The notes under the pieces were generated by a model. The model did not search any database. It was not told the DNA's origin and saw nothing but the letters and a program-made list of their open reading frames with translations. The position numbers and the translations under genes are program-made. Shown piece by piece: positions 20,980-32,900 of a stretch of DNA of 64,000 bases (the stretch's first letter is position 1; each line of letters opens with the position of its first letter). This DNA is from Rhodocollybia butyracea (taxonomy: Eukaryota; Basidiomycota; Agaricomycetes; Agaricales; Omphalotaceae). The DNA lies in assembly GCA_015501585.1 (NCBI GenBank), contig JADNRY010000018.1, positions 62,001-126,000 of the forward strand, given 5' to 3'.

Positions 20980-21280
20980 CAGAGGTATAAGGATCTTTGG
21001 ACAAGAACCATCCGAGTATGAGTCTGAGTTCTGGCCAAGCACGCTCGCACTCATCGCCGTTAGTATCGAGTATGGATATGGTGATTGACGCAATGACTTT
21101 ATCAGCACTGTATGGTGCATGGGGGGCTGAGCGCTGAGCACAGGAAGGTAATTTGGGAAAGGCAGAGGTAGCGGTGGGGGCGGGGTCGGAACAGAATGCG
21201 GAGGGTGGGAGGTGGGAGGCTGGAAGGAAGTAATGAGGCAGGAAGCTGTGAAGAAGCGAGCTAGCAAGGCGGCGGGTTTC
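20980..21280. other. Paralogue of the host sequence around element A
   Basis: Resembles 3160-3303 followed directly by 14971-15080, with GGGGCTGAGCGC at 21121-21132 in place of the element A insertion. It is a diverged empty site. No gene recognised. Confidence 0.6.
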
Positions 21281-22221
21281 GAAGACTCAACGTTCAACTT
21301 GGAAAACACGGCTGGTTCAGCAATGAATGTCGATCCTGAGGATCGACATATGCAATAGTCACATTCTTAAATGCAAATAGATATAAAACAGAATAGCAAT
21401 AGATGGGAATACAGGCATACTCTGGGTGCTCGAAAACAGGTCATCGAGAAGCTGCACCGCCCTTTACTGAGGCAACCGGTGCTAGTGATAGTCCATCTCA
21501 AATTCGTTCATCTAGGACGACCATTGCTCCGCTTTCGGCCCATGTAAACTCATTGACACCATGCGACATGTTGTTCTGCAAGAATCCGAGTCGCATAAGG
21601 TACAAGGTACCAATGATTGTAGAACCGAATGAGCTTGGTCTTACAATGTCCACGTATCTTTGCCTAGTGACTCGTCATCATCATCATGCAGAAAGCTATC
21701 TGAGTCTAGGAAAGCACCTAGGAAAGCACATGAATGACGAGGGCTGAAAAGAAAAAAACTCAAGTCTGATTCAGTAGCAGATACTCAAAGTTGTACTATC
21801 CACCCAAGGCATGTATTCTTCACAGTCCACGGCCTGTCTTTCGCGATGGGCTCAAAATAAACTCATTGCTGATTGCCTCTGGGAGGTATGGACCGTAGAA
21901 GGTTATTTTGTTCCATTTCTAAACCAGTCCTAACTGCACTCAAATAATCATCGATCATCACCCAAAGCCATCAAGTACAGCAATTATAAAAGTCGAGATC
22001 TACTCGTTACCCCCGCTGATTCAAAGCAAAGTGTCAGGCTCTAAAGTTTGAAGAATCGATCAATCAGAATGCGCTCGATAGTCCTACTAAACACCACTGC
22101 ATACAACCTCGCCCATGATTAGAACGACGAGTCTTTATTCGAAGTCAAACATACGAAGATTTTACAAGTAACGTACAGCAAACCCTAACATACACAATCC
22201 TCAAAGTCACAAACTCTTTCC
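21281..22221. other. Intergenic, no gene seen
   Basis: Only short frames without domains are present. The right end is the 3' flank of the VIT/VWA gene. Confidence 0.5.
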
Positions 22222-24935
22222 CTACTTCTTCCTCAACCGCACCACTCCCGCCACCCCATCCCTATACTTCCTCAACGCCTCCCCATCATCCCCAACCCCA
22301 AGCTCACCCCTCACCCACGCCTCCGCCTTCTCCTTCATATCCCGCATCTCCTCCTCACCCCCCTCCACGCCCTTCCCATAATACTCCATCCAAATCACCG
22401 CAAGCAGTGTAGCCCCCACATCAGGATTCGCAATCCCGCAATCCTTGCTGAACCGCCACGCAAGGGCTTTGATATCCCCCGCGATGATCATCGTAGGACT
22501 CCCGGGATCCCCAAGGTGTGCGAGGAGCTGAGTACAGAGCGGGAAGCCTCCATGGCACTGCTGGAGCCGCGCGAGCGCAGTGACGGGCGAAATTGTCAGG
22601 GGCGGGGAAGGGGTCGGAGAGTCTCTGGCGGCGTAGGCCGTCGGGGCCTTTGCTTTCCCTTTGAGCGACGCTTTTTTGACTGACCCCGTGGGGGAGCCGA
22701 TGCTCCTCCTGCGGACATAGGGTGCGCTGCTTCTCATGCTTGGGGCACAATACGCGCTCATGGCGCGCACGGACCCCGATGCGAACCCGGCTGCGCGAGG
22801 AGAAGAAGGCGCGAGCGCGGGGACCTGCGTGGTCGAATCGACGGCAACAAAGCTGGTGTACTTGCTGGCGAGCGTATACTGCGTTCCGAGGCGGATGATG
22901 TCTTTCTCGAGATAGGCTTCTTTGAGGTCAGATTTATCAGTGGTACATTGGCTTTTTCCTTCTTCGCGATCGCGGATGAGCGCTTTTGCTGCGAGGGTGG
23001 GGATGAAAGGCGAGGAGGAAAGGGTTTTCATCACGGGTACGACGAGCTCGAGATCGTCGCCAGTAGAGGTTACAACGCCCTTGAGCTTGACTTCCTTGAT
23101 CGTATCATCCAGAGCTTCACCGTTAGAAGTGCGAACGAGAGCGTATACCTGTGTTCTTGTACCGGGGAAAATATTGGAGATTTTTCCTCCGAGTGGTGAT
23201 TGCTGGATACGAGGAACGGGAGGAAGAGTCGGATTGGGCTTGGGCGGAGGACCGGTTGAAAGTTGCGCTTTTGTAGAGTTGGCGTTGAAGAGGTTGATGG
23301 GACCAGCGGGTTTAGCTGAGACGGCGGAAGAGGACGCAGGGACCGAGGGTTCGACCATCTCAAAATCTTCATCTCCATTGCCATCGCCATCGCCATCGCC
23401 ATCGCCGACCACGCCCCATTCAACCTCGACTTTGACCCGCGGCGTCCTCGCCGCCCTGACCAGTCTTGCGCATTTTCCCAGAATCGGCTCTCCCTCCTTG
23501 ACATAAACCGTCATTCCATCTCCCGCACGCGCAATCCCTTCACAAGTATCGCTTGAAGCACCCGACCCGATTCCCATCGTGAAGACACGCATGAATGATT
23601 TGGGATCGTCGCTCAATGTTGAACGGGCGTTTTGAGTGTGTTCGATGCAGGTGGAAACATCCCATGCCTCGCCGTCCGTGATAAGAAACACTGCAACTGG
23701 GCGCTTGAGAGGGTTTGAGAGGGAATCGTACGCTAGACGTAGTGCGGAAGCGATTTCGGTGCCACCATAGTCGGCGTCCATGGAGCTACAAAGATTTGTT
23801 AACCAAAAAAAAGAAAAATATCGAAGCAAATTACATACTCGATGTGTTTGGTTGCCTTGTCCAAGTTTGACTGAGTATACGAACGACTACTGTCCCAGAA
23901 CTTGGTTGCTTTGGATCCAAATGAGAAGATGTTGAAAGTCGTCCCCGTGGTAGGTAAACCTCTGAGCAGCACAACCAGCGCCTCACGAACGAGCCGAATC
24001 TTCTCGCCTTGCATGCTTCCACTCCTGTCGACCAGGAAAATATATTCCATTCCTCCTTGAACATCTGGAAGGTTGAACCTCGGTACAAAGGTAAGCGCTA
24101 GCGCCGTGGATTCATGATTTGGACTATTTTGAATGAAGCATCGAGGAGCGTCGAGGCCAGTTGCCGTCACGACAACGACGACGTCTTGAGTAAGAAAGCC
24201 CGTAGTGTCTATCAAGGATACGCTGGCGAAATCACCGTCCTGAGGTGCGATACCGTTTGCATCTGGGCGTCCGAGATCGAAAGAAATAGGATGACCGGAT
24301 GGGCAAGAGATGCTCTTGATATCGCCTGCTTGCTGGAATTCCAACTCCATTCGGAAGGGTTGGTGTGAGGTACGGCCAAGGGCGCTATTGACCGAAGGAG
24401 CAGAGCCATATCGCTGGGCATAAGTTCGTGGAAAGATGAACTTGACTTGGTCGTGTTTCTCGTCGTCCATGAGAGTTTGAACATATTGCAAATTGATAGT
24501 AACGGTCTCCGCTGGAAAGATGTTTCCAACGCTAATGGAGAAAACTATAGTTGGAAGATTAGTTTGTACTCTTTGCGTCAAAAGAAATTAACACGTACCA
24601 TCGCCAGCTTCTTGTTGACCCAAACCAGCCGTGAAGCCTTTCGATACAGCGTTGTCATATTCTTGCTTTGCTTCCTGCTTTTCCTTCACCACACCTTGGA
24701 CTTTTGTTCCGTTGCCTCGTACCAACTCGAACTTGCACACAGCAGCATCTACCATAAGAGCAAACGTGTATACACCCATGACAGCCGAAGTTGCATGAGC
24801 GTTGGTGAATTTCTGAGATACTGTAACCAGGGCATGGACATCGGTGATAGAACCTTGAACAGAGCATCCATCGAGGAGGAGGTCGGATCCACTGTTTGCG
24901 TCGAAGAGGCGACAAAAACGGTTGCTGGAAGACAT
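22222..24935 (-). CDS. VIT and von Willebrand factor A domain protein
   Basis: Three exons, 24599-24935, 23839-24544 and 22222-23785, keep frame and give 868 residues. Both introns have GTAYGT donors and TAG acceptors. The N-terminal ~150 residues form a VIT domain (start MSSSNRF, with SITDVHALVTVSQKF and TVTINLQYVQTL). The VWA domain begins near residue 280 with FLVDRSGSM, the DxSxS part of the MIDAS metal site, and later has ITDGEAWD. A low-complexity GDGDGDGN run and Ser/Pro-rich linkers follow. The C-terminal region (CGIANPDVGATLLAVIWMEYY) resembles the tail of other fungal VIT/VWA proteins. The family is similar in layout to inter-alpha-trypsin inhibitor heavy chain and PARP4. Cellular role in fungi is poorly known. 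An upstream in-frame ATG at 24947 is possible. Confidence 0.93.
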
Positions 24936-25517
24936 GATGAGTTTCAAGACAAAGTTTAAGCTGCAGACTTTTTATACTCACAGTGTTAGAGTAGCGCAGC
25001 CGCAATGACGATCGTGTCTTACTTTTTGACTCAAGCAAGTCGCTGCGACTCAAGCATGCGCGGGTTGGCGCTAAAAAGTATTTTGATCGAGCGCCGGGCG
25101 TCTGATGATGCTCTCACCAGCTTAGGCTAGTAATATGTAGTCGTCGTCGTCAGGAAGTCCTCAATCATAACGCATATATAAAGTTGCATTCAAGTCTTTC
25201 AAAGATAACAAAGAGGTGAAGACTCTGTAAAAGGTACTATAAAACTCGATCAAGCTCGATCATCCATTCAACTTGACTCGACTCCGAGTCCTACATTTCT
25301 TTTTTGTTGCTTTTTTGATTAGTTGACTCGAGTTTGGACCCACCGTTATTTCATGACGATGAGGGTAAGCTCTACTCTTTCTACTAATTTTTAGTATAGT
25401 GTCAATGTGTACGAGTATTTTACAGACTCCAATTACAGTAATTACAATATCTGATATTTCTCCAGCTAGACTTCGACTTGACAACATTCCCTTGAGACTA
25501 GGTTTGACTAGCCTTGA
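24936..25517. other. Promoter of the VIT/VWA gene and 3' flank of the permease gene
   Basis: No gene is seen. Short repeats of CTCGA/GACTCGA occur at 25230-25340. Confidence 0.5.
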
Positions 25518-27552
25518 CTAGGTCCACAGAATATTAATCCTTCGCCAACCCCTTGGTGGAAGCTCCTTTGGTTCTGGATTCCGATTCGCAATGTCGATAT
25601 AATATCTAATAGGCATCTCACCCAAGCCGACAATCCTCGTCTTCTTCGTGAACTTGTAGCCAAAGTACAAGATGAGGATAAGGGGGATGTTGAAGTATGA
25701 CCCGAAGAACGTTTCGGTGTCCCAGGATCCGTGTATGAAGACGCGGAACCCTCCAGTCAGGAGGATGAGACTGAATCCGAGGAGCGCTATCCTATCGGCG
25801 GTCGAAAGTGTAAGCATTGCTTTACAGCGGTTACTATATAGAGAGTCGCTCACCATGCAGCGAATGGTTGAAAGGGCGCAGCCCACGGAAGCTCGCTACG
25901 ATCTATCCCTTGGTGTTTACATGCATAATAGAAACGCAAGTACACAATGCAGATGACAATCCAAATAATCAGCGCTGCAGCGGCAACTAGTTCTTGAAAC
26001 CATCCAAAGACAATCGAAGCTGAACTTTGCAGTGTCATGTATCCGAGAGCCATGAAGACACTGAGGAAGGAGACGCATATGTACGGGATACCGAAGCGGT
26101 TAGTCCGGAGGAAGAATTTTGGAGCGTGGCCTTCTCGTGCGAGACCGTAAAGTATCCTGGATCCTCCCTGGATTGTATCATAAAGCGTCGTCAGAGCTCA
26201 ATAATTTCTCATAAAGACAAGAAACAAAAACAATACTAACCAACATGGTAGCATTTCCAGCAGACCAAGCACTGCTCAGTACAATAGCGTTAACGATATG
26301 CGGGACAACCTTGACTCCAGCTAGGTTCACAACAATGACGAACGGACTCTGGGTAGCATTACCCGAACCGTTCAGAAGGAGCTCGCTGTTAGAGGGCACG
26401 ATCATCGTGACGATGAGGATTGAAACAACGTAGAACAGCAAAACTCGGAAGAAGATGCGTTTCGCGGCTTTGGGAATGTTGGTGCGGGGGTTCTTGGTCT
26501 CGGCAGCAGCGATAGTGATAGCTTCAATCCCGGAGTAGGCGTATGCGGCGTTGGAGAAGGTTGTCCAAAATCCTAGAAATTGGCCGAGAGACCCGGGGAT
26601 ATTGAGATATTGGACGAATGGGCCCTGCATCGAAACACGGTCAGCTCCAAGGAACTTTGTATAAACAAATGCATATTACGAACAGGGTTTCTCCAGTATT
26701 GGAAGCCAAGACGATGTTGTCCGGATACACCTCCCAAGTCGATACAAAGACCCTTTGCAGAACGTTAGCGATAAACCATCGTGAAACTGTCACGCACAGT
26801 AACATGGCTAGAAACTGACCATTATAATCAACCCAACAATGAGCATAATCTTCAACATCGAGAACCCAAACTCAAGCTCTCCATATATCCTTACGAAAAA
26901 AAATATTCGAGACAATGATCAGCAGACCCATAACCGTGATCCAGACGCCATTGGAAACCGAGTTGGGCCAGAACGATATCAAGACAGTGGCGGCGGTAAT
27001 TTCAGCGGGGATTGACATACAACTTGCGTATACGGTGTTCCACCCAATAGCGAAGGAGAGAGCGGGGTCGAAGAAGTACTCGGCGTGGCGGACGTATGAG
27101 CCGGTGAGAGGTACCAGGGCTGCAAGCTCGGCGATAGAGAGAACGACACCGGAGACGAGGAATCCAGTGAGGATGTATCCGAGAAGAGCGCCTACGGGAC
27201 CAGCGGACGCGAGGGCTTCGCCTGATCCTAAGAAGAGGCCCTAAAGAGGGAAGAAAGATCTTGCTTCGTGAAGATGCCCGAGCTGAAGACGAACGAGAGA
27301 GATGTGACGGACTGTTCCTATAGTTCCCGCAAGAGCGATCATCTGAATATGCCTCTGCTGCAGCCCACGCCTGGAGGAGAAGAGGCATTAGCAGATAGCT
27401 ACACATTGAACCACAAAAAGCACGCACTTTAATTCCCTTTCCTCTGCGAAAACTTGCTCATCTTCGGCTGGTGCATCAGAGACAATGGGTTCTACGTCGT
27501 TGCTCCAACCCGATATGTAGGTTTTCTTGTCTTTTTCGTCGAGTGCCGACAT
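25518..27552 (-). CDS. Amino acid permease (YAT family), one-base frameshift in exon 3
   Basis: Exons 27428-27552, 27313-27370, 26820-27240, 26684-26752, 26241-26624, 25854-26167 and 25518-25791 encode about 548 residues and some twelve membrane spans. Family signatures are RGLQQRHIQMIALAGTIGTG near residue 45, then VPLTGSYVRHAEYFFDPALS, YGELEFGFSMLKI, TFSNAAYAYSGIEAI and GGSRILYGLAREGHAPK. Proteins of this type import amino acids with protons across the plasma membrane. Exon 3 is 421 bases; the frame breaks at a run of eight T on the coding strand (26896-26903), where seven would restore YGELEF. This is either an assembly error or a real inactivating change. All other junctions keep frame. 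The donor of intron 2 (GTCCGT) is unusual. Confidence 0.9.
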
Positions 27553-29469
27553 GGCGAATACCTATCAGTCGAGCAGGAAAAGTGAGACAACAACGGTGGA
27601 GTGGAAAGTGGGCTTCGAGTTCGCTGCTTCGTCGGTTCGTACGGTAATGCATATATAGAAAGCCTGATAGGAAGCTTGAATGGTCGCTCCGAATAGGATT
27701 GAATGAAATATCGCGTAAACGCGTTATCTACTTGGTTTCGAAAGAGCATGTGGCGTCCATGGGTTTCTCGAGGAGAAAATGACCTGTACTTGCACTGAAA
27801 CTTGCACTAAAACTGGATTGTCACTGATTTATATCCCATCGCGAGATACACGCCTGCGCATTTTCTTGGCTGAGGACCACCGTAAATCATTGGATTTTAT
27901 ATTTTTCGAGGAGTTGCAAAGACAGCTTTACATGTGAGGCGTCCGCGTCACTGTCTGTCTATAACCTGATTGAAGAATGAAGCGTCCCTGGATGGTTTTG
28001 AACGAAATGCTACGACCTTTCGGTGCCAGGAGACTATAACGGGCACCAAATAGCTTCGAGATAACGAAATAAGCAAGGATCATAGGGTTGCTCGATTAAG
28101 TATTCAAGTATCAGTGCGTCGTTACTGAAGGTTACTGAGCGCTGAGCTTTGCGGTTCAAGGACTCGGATCCGAGACTCCGAGTTGAGGAAAGAAAACGCA
28201 ATTTATGGTAGGTCCACAGATTAACGTCGTTTTGAGAGATTAAAATTCTTTTGTTTCAGAAGGAGGGAGGAAAGGTTGAGCTCGTCGTGCCCTCCGCCAC
28301 TTCAGTTGCTCATCGGTCAAATTTCGAGAGGCTGGCTATGCGGAAGTTCGGCTTTAATTAGTTGAAAGTTTTAAGTTTATCGCATGGCAGTAGGCTAGGG
28401 AATGCTGGACACTTGGGAGTTGGGAGTTGGGAGTTGGGAGTTGGGAGAAGGTTGAGTATTGAATCAATATTGAATATTGTATCGCCACAAGTTGAAAGCT
28501 TGATATGGTATTTTCATTATGGTTGTTCCCCTCTGCCGACATAAACAATTAGTACGCTGAGGTTAAAAGGGCCAGCCCGGACGAGGAGGTTACTGACAAG
28601 ATTTGAAAGCCGCGGCGCTCGCATAGCATCACATGTCCGATAAGGCCGATGCGGTATTCAATTTCACCCATCCTGAAAGTCGTATCACAGCCTACTTACA
28701 GCCTTGGGCTCTTGGGGCTTGATTATGGGCTTGTAGGCTTTTAGAAACGCCGGCTTGAGTGAGCTTAGGACACGACCCCACACCGAGTCACCCAGAGATT
28801 GAATTTATCCCGCGATAACTGGTCCCGAAGTCGTGTAGTGTGCTTATCTTCGGAAAACTCGTTAAACGACGCTTGGAACTCGGATATGTTTGATATATTT
28901 ACATGCTCCGAGTCCATGCCTGGAGGAGCTGGTATCAACCATTGAACCATCGAAAAGGCTATCTGCAATTATTCAAGCCCAAACTCCGTGCCATGTATAT
29001 AACAGACAAAGCACTCGGTGTTGAACAAGTGCGGGTAGGTGATTTGTCCGAGAACCCGTCAGAGCATGTGCGGGCGTCCGAGGTCCGAGCCAGTCCGAGC
29101 CTCGCACATGGAAAGTTCGGGCTCGGACGTTCATAACTTCATACACATAGTCTGAGTGTAACCTTGTGAACCCATTAACCTAACTAATATATTCTGTTCC
29201 TCCACTTGCGAGGTGTACGTCCGAAGTGTTTCAAACCGTAAGTTAATCCCAGGTTTGAGTTCACTGATCTGTACACAGAAACTCATGCTAGTATTAGTTG
29301 TACTCAGTATAGTACAGTGCACTTGGAGACCTGGATGGTAATTACAGACATGGATAGGGCATCCTGTGATATATAAACCACGCGTATCTAATAATCTATA
29401 CAAATGAATGAGTGAAAAACTTCTGCATAAGCTCAGACTTTATTTGGTAGGTGCTGATACACTCATACA
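27553..29469. other. Long intergenic region, no gene seen
   Basis: Contains the permease promoter, a 7-bp tandem repeat at 28413-28447 and TCCGAG/GTCCGAG-rich sequence at 29040-29130 related in style to the minisatellite that follows. Short frames on both strands show no domains. Confidence 0.5.
28413..28447 (+). repeat. GGGAGTT short tandem repeat
   Basis: Five copies of the heptamer TTGGGAG in a row. Confidence 0.9.
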
Positions 29470-29720
29470 CATGATTTGCACATGCTTGTATGCTCGCACG
29501 AATTACTCGTACAGGCCCGCACATTGCACAAGTTACTCGCACGGGCCCGCACATGCTCGTACACTCGCACAAGTTGCTCGTACATGCTCGTACGCTCGCA
29601 CAAGCTGCTCGTACATGCTCGTACATGCTCGTACATACTCGTACCTGCTCGTACAATGCTCGTACATGCTCGTACATGCTCGGACATGCTCGGACACCCA
29701 TACAAGCATGGCTCGGACAG
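29470..29720 (+). repeat. 10-bp minisatellite (ATGCTCGTAC)
   Basis: About 20 imperfect copies of a decamer near ATGCTCGTAC, interspersed with ACTCGCACAAG variants. Open frames on both strands here are repeat artefacts. A related array lies in intron 1 of the neighbouring gene at 30785-30935. Confidence 0.88.
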
Positions 29721-29843
29721 GCTTGCGCCATTGTACATGCTCACAAGCGGCAAGTTACCTGCTTGCTTATACCTTAAGTCTGTCCCTCAATGTTAGTCTA
29801 AGATTAAATTTTGAGTTGTGTGTAAAAATGAAATGATAGTAGG

Positions 29844-31165
29844 TTAATCAGCTCGCTTAGCTGCTTTGGGTTTTGGCAAAGGCCGTTGTTTTTCTCGCTC
29901 CGCTCTTTCTGCCTCATATACACGACTCTTTTCATCAATCCACTGACTCTCTTCCTCTAAATTAAAGTTGGGCCCCCGCTGTATCAGATTTCAGCCACTA
30001 TGCAAATATATGTGCACAAATACTTACCACAGGGGAGATCCATCACGGATCTTGCTTCCAATAGCAAGTTCTGGTGCAAATTCACCCCAGGGATTCCAGT
30101 TATTCTCATGAATGCCTTTGTCAAGCCCCCATTGATAATTACCTGCGTGTCCCGCCTCATCGGAAAGGGCAAACATACGGGACTCCAGAATCTTCAATGC
30201 CTCAATATCCACATCGGCACGACCAGGACCTTTGTCATATCCTGTTCTCACCCTCAACAATTCCCATGCTCTGTCCACCACATATGATGACCTCCACCAG
30301 TAGGAACAATGAATCGGCAGATGAAGTGTTCCGCAAAGGTGGAATGGAAAATTCGAGCAACAAGTTCGTATTCATCTTTTTTGGATTTATGAAGGTGACG
30401 GGGGAATGACCAAATGTGATGGCGATGTGGGGGTGGTTCAAGAATTAAAACAACTGGTAGATGAATGAAAAATGTGACCGACTTGGACAAGCCATCACAT
30501 ATACTGTATCGCTCTGCTGGATTGTTGTCCTTATCATCAGCGCGCCGCCAGCATGGCTCGGAATCATGGTCAGTGGGCTTTATAGCCTTTGCAAGATCGG
30601 TGACTGAATCAAACCAGGATGCAATTTTATCTAGCAGCTGAATCGATGTACCCGAACCGATATTGATGATATCATCCAAGCGCCTATAAGCGGCATATCA
30701 GCCCCAAATCTATAACATTTAGCCGGATACCGCCCAGCTCGCTCAAGGGAATCCATACTCGATACTCTAACCATAAATAATTATCATACAGGGGTGCTCG
30801 TACGATCCCTGTCATAGTAGGTCATCAGGCTCTGACCTCGTACACTGTGCCCTTACATGCTCGGACATTGCTTGTACACTCGCACATGGCTCGCACTTGC
30901 TCGCACTTGCTCGCACACTCGCACATGGCTCTCGGACAATTCTACGTGCCGGAACAAGTGAACGGTCATGAGAGCAAGCTAACAGCAGCTAACAGCTTGG
31001 TGAAGAATGCGCGCAGGGTGCCTTTCTCGGCTGAATATAAGATCTCGGATGTATACTGATGTATACTTACCAGCCGAAATCAAGGGTCATTTCCACGTCT
31101 TGAAGCTCGAAGCGTGATGATTCGATGAATGATATCATTGCTATGTACATAGCCATGGTAGCCAT
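29844..31165 (-). pseudogene. Unknown protein, probably a decayed gene
   Basis: Exon 1 starts at ATG 31165 (MATMAMYIAMISFIE) and ends in a GTAAGT donor near 31070. After a 380-bp intron the frame resumes at about 30690 and runs to about 30300 with LVARIFHSTFAEHF and IVPTGGGHH. A second frame continues from about 30290 to 30024 (ALKILESRMFALSDEAGHAG, YQWGLDKGIHENNWNPWGEF). After a GTAAGT intron a Lys/Arg-rich end finishes at 29844 (KPKAAKRAD). Two joins need a one-base shift, near 30290 and in a G-run near 29975. Codon use and residue pattern look genuinely coding. I do not recognise the family. Fungal transposon-associated families are one possibility, but no catalytic motif is visible. Confidence 0.55.
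30785..30935 (+). repeat. Minisatellite inside intron 1, same family as 29470-29720
   Basis: Copies of GCTCGTAC, GCTCGCAC and ACTCGCACATGGCT units lie within the first intron of the decayed gene. The same motif family flanks that gene on its other side. Confidence 0.75.
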
Positions 31166-31475
31166 GAGTTCAACCTGTCGTCTGCGACACGAACGCAAAC
31201 TTCAACAGAAGAATACACGTAGACGCCTAACCACTGTCCACACGCGTCATGCGCGCGTGTACGTTGGCAGACATCATTCATAATCCCAAAGTGGTGTGCA
31301 CCAAGGCGCGAAACAGCACCCCTTACAGCAGGATATGAAATCCGAACGGAGGAGGGGAGCATTGTCCGTCTCGAGTCGCAAGTTGAACACGTTGCCGCCT
31401 CGTGTTGGAGTCAAGCAAAACCATCGAGGTTAGAAGCTATGCGAAGAGGGTATATGATTATATCTTCTCCCTCTG

Positions 31476-32900
31476 ATGTCCTCAGAAACACCCGCATCTT
31501 TTTCGACTACTCTCGCATATTATGGAGTTGGGATCCTTGGCATTTTCTCTTTCGCAACTCTTGGCGGCATGAAGAAATTCTTGTCTTATATCTTTCCGTG
31601 GAACTGGCGAACCCGAACTCGGAACGAATTCAACTATCCGTCGGAGGAAGACTTTGAGGAACTGAAGCAGGCGGTGAAACAGAGAGATGAAGTGATTTTG
31701 CAACTGCAGAAGTCACTTTCCGCGGCGCAAGACGCGACAGCGAGGGTGGAGCGGAATTTGGAAGAAGTTGACTCAAAGCACGTGAAGGATAAAGAGACGC
31801 TAGTAGAGCGCGAAGCTTTCCTAGAGAAGGAATTAGGGAAACGGATGGATGAGTTAGTTGCGTTGAGGGTGGATATGGAGAGAACGCAGGAAGCATTGGA
31901 GCAGAACAAAACGTTGTTGGATATTCGGAGCTCCGAGCTGAAGGTGGCACAAGCGTTCATATCGATATCGGATCGATACGCAGGGGCAGACATCATGAAG
32001 ATGATTGACGATCTAAACACGGAGATACATCAAACAGCCTCCATCATGGCAGACGCGTTTTCGCCAGAATTACACGCTCCTGGAGCAGCCGCGGAGGAGG
32101 TCCACGAGGCTGTCGCGCATACGGAAGAGATTTTGGGCGAGTGTATGACGAAAATGCTCCAGACGTTCAATCACCGAGAAGAGAACATCCTCCTCCAAAT
32201 AGCGTTCCAGGCGTCGATGTGCGCTTTCACAGAGTGGATAATGGACTCTTGGTGTTACCACGATAGAGATTCAGAGGTCGAGTTGGTGTTGCAGGAGACC
32301 TATGAGCAGATGCGTGAAACAGGTAATGTGCAACTCGCGTTAAAACAAACGTCTGAGTGTTTCTCCTTTCTAGAGGAACAGCCTGTATCTGCGAGATGGC
32401 GAATCCTGACCCGGAAATATGTTCGGCAACTCTACCCCACAGTCGAGCGACCAAACCTGGCATACCACATTCTTGCTGCATGTGCGAATATACTAATCGT
32501 CGCGGGGCTCCATGATTCAGAACTGCGACTTTTGGATGCGCTTACCGCACGATTTTCAGACCGGTTGACGATGATAGTGGAAAGAGCGATCCATCTAAAC
32601 AATGCCATCGGTGACGACGTTACCTCATGTGAATTCGTCCCGATTTATTGTACGCCTGATGTTGCTTTCGACCCAAGCACGATGGAAAACACATCCGACT
32701 CTGGGCACAGTCATTTCATAGAGAGGGAGAACAAAATTTTATGCACGACAGATTTAGGACTTTTGAGAGCTGAAAAGGTACAAGGGGAGGAGGGGACGTG
32801 GCATAATACGATCTTGCTCAAGCCAAAGATTGTCATGTCTGCGGGTTTGACTGCATCGCCTACCTCAACTGACTCTGCAGAATGGAGAATTGACGATTAG
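31476..32900 (+). CDS. Coiled-coil protein with N-terminal membrane segment
   Basis: A single exon of 474 residues. Residues 13-30 (AYYGVGILGIFSFATLGG) form a probable membrane helix, followed by a basic-aromatic stretch (FPWNWRTRTRNEF). A long coiled coil rich in Glu, Lys, Gln and Leu runs from about 50 to 165 (QLQKSLSAAQDATARVERNL and on). The rest is mixed helical with several Cys and Trp residues and no known motif. It would be anchored in a membrane with the helical body in the cytosol or lumen. I do not recognise the family; unnamed proteins of this layout are common in Agaricomycetes. No intron is needed. Upstream bases 31439-31475 contain an out-of-frame ATG. Confidence 0.8.
   Translation: MSSETPASFSTTLAYYGVGILGIFSFATLGGMKKFLSYIFPWNWRTRTRNEFNYPSEEDFEELKQAVKQRDEVILQLQKSLSAAQDATARVERNLEEVDSKHVKDKETLVEREAFLEKELGKRMDELVALRVDMERTQEALEQNKTLLDIRSSELKVAQAFISISDRYAGADIMKMIDDLNTEIHQTASIMADAFSPELHAPGAAAEEVHEAVAHTEEILGECMTKMLQTFNHREENILLQIAFQASMCAFTEWIMDSWCYHDRDSEVELVLQETYEQMRETGNVQLALKQTSECFSFLEEQPVSARWRILTRKYVRQLYPTVERPNLAYHILAACANILIVAGLHDSELRLLDALTARFSDRLTMIVERAIHLNNAIGDDVTSCEFVPIYCTPDVAFDPSTMENTSDSGHSHFIERENKILCTTDLGLLRAEKVQGEEGTWHNTILLKPKIVMSAGLTASPTSTDSAEWRIDD

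Noticed and set aside
29396..29836. Overlapping Cys/His/Arg-rich frames on both strands
   Set aside because: They translate the decamer minisatellite in all frames; repeat artefact.
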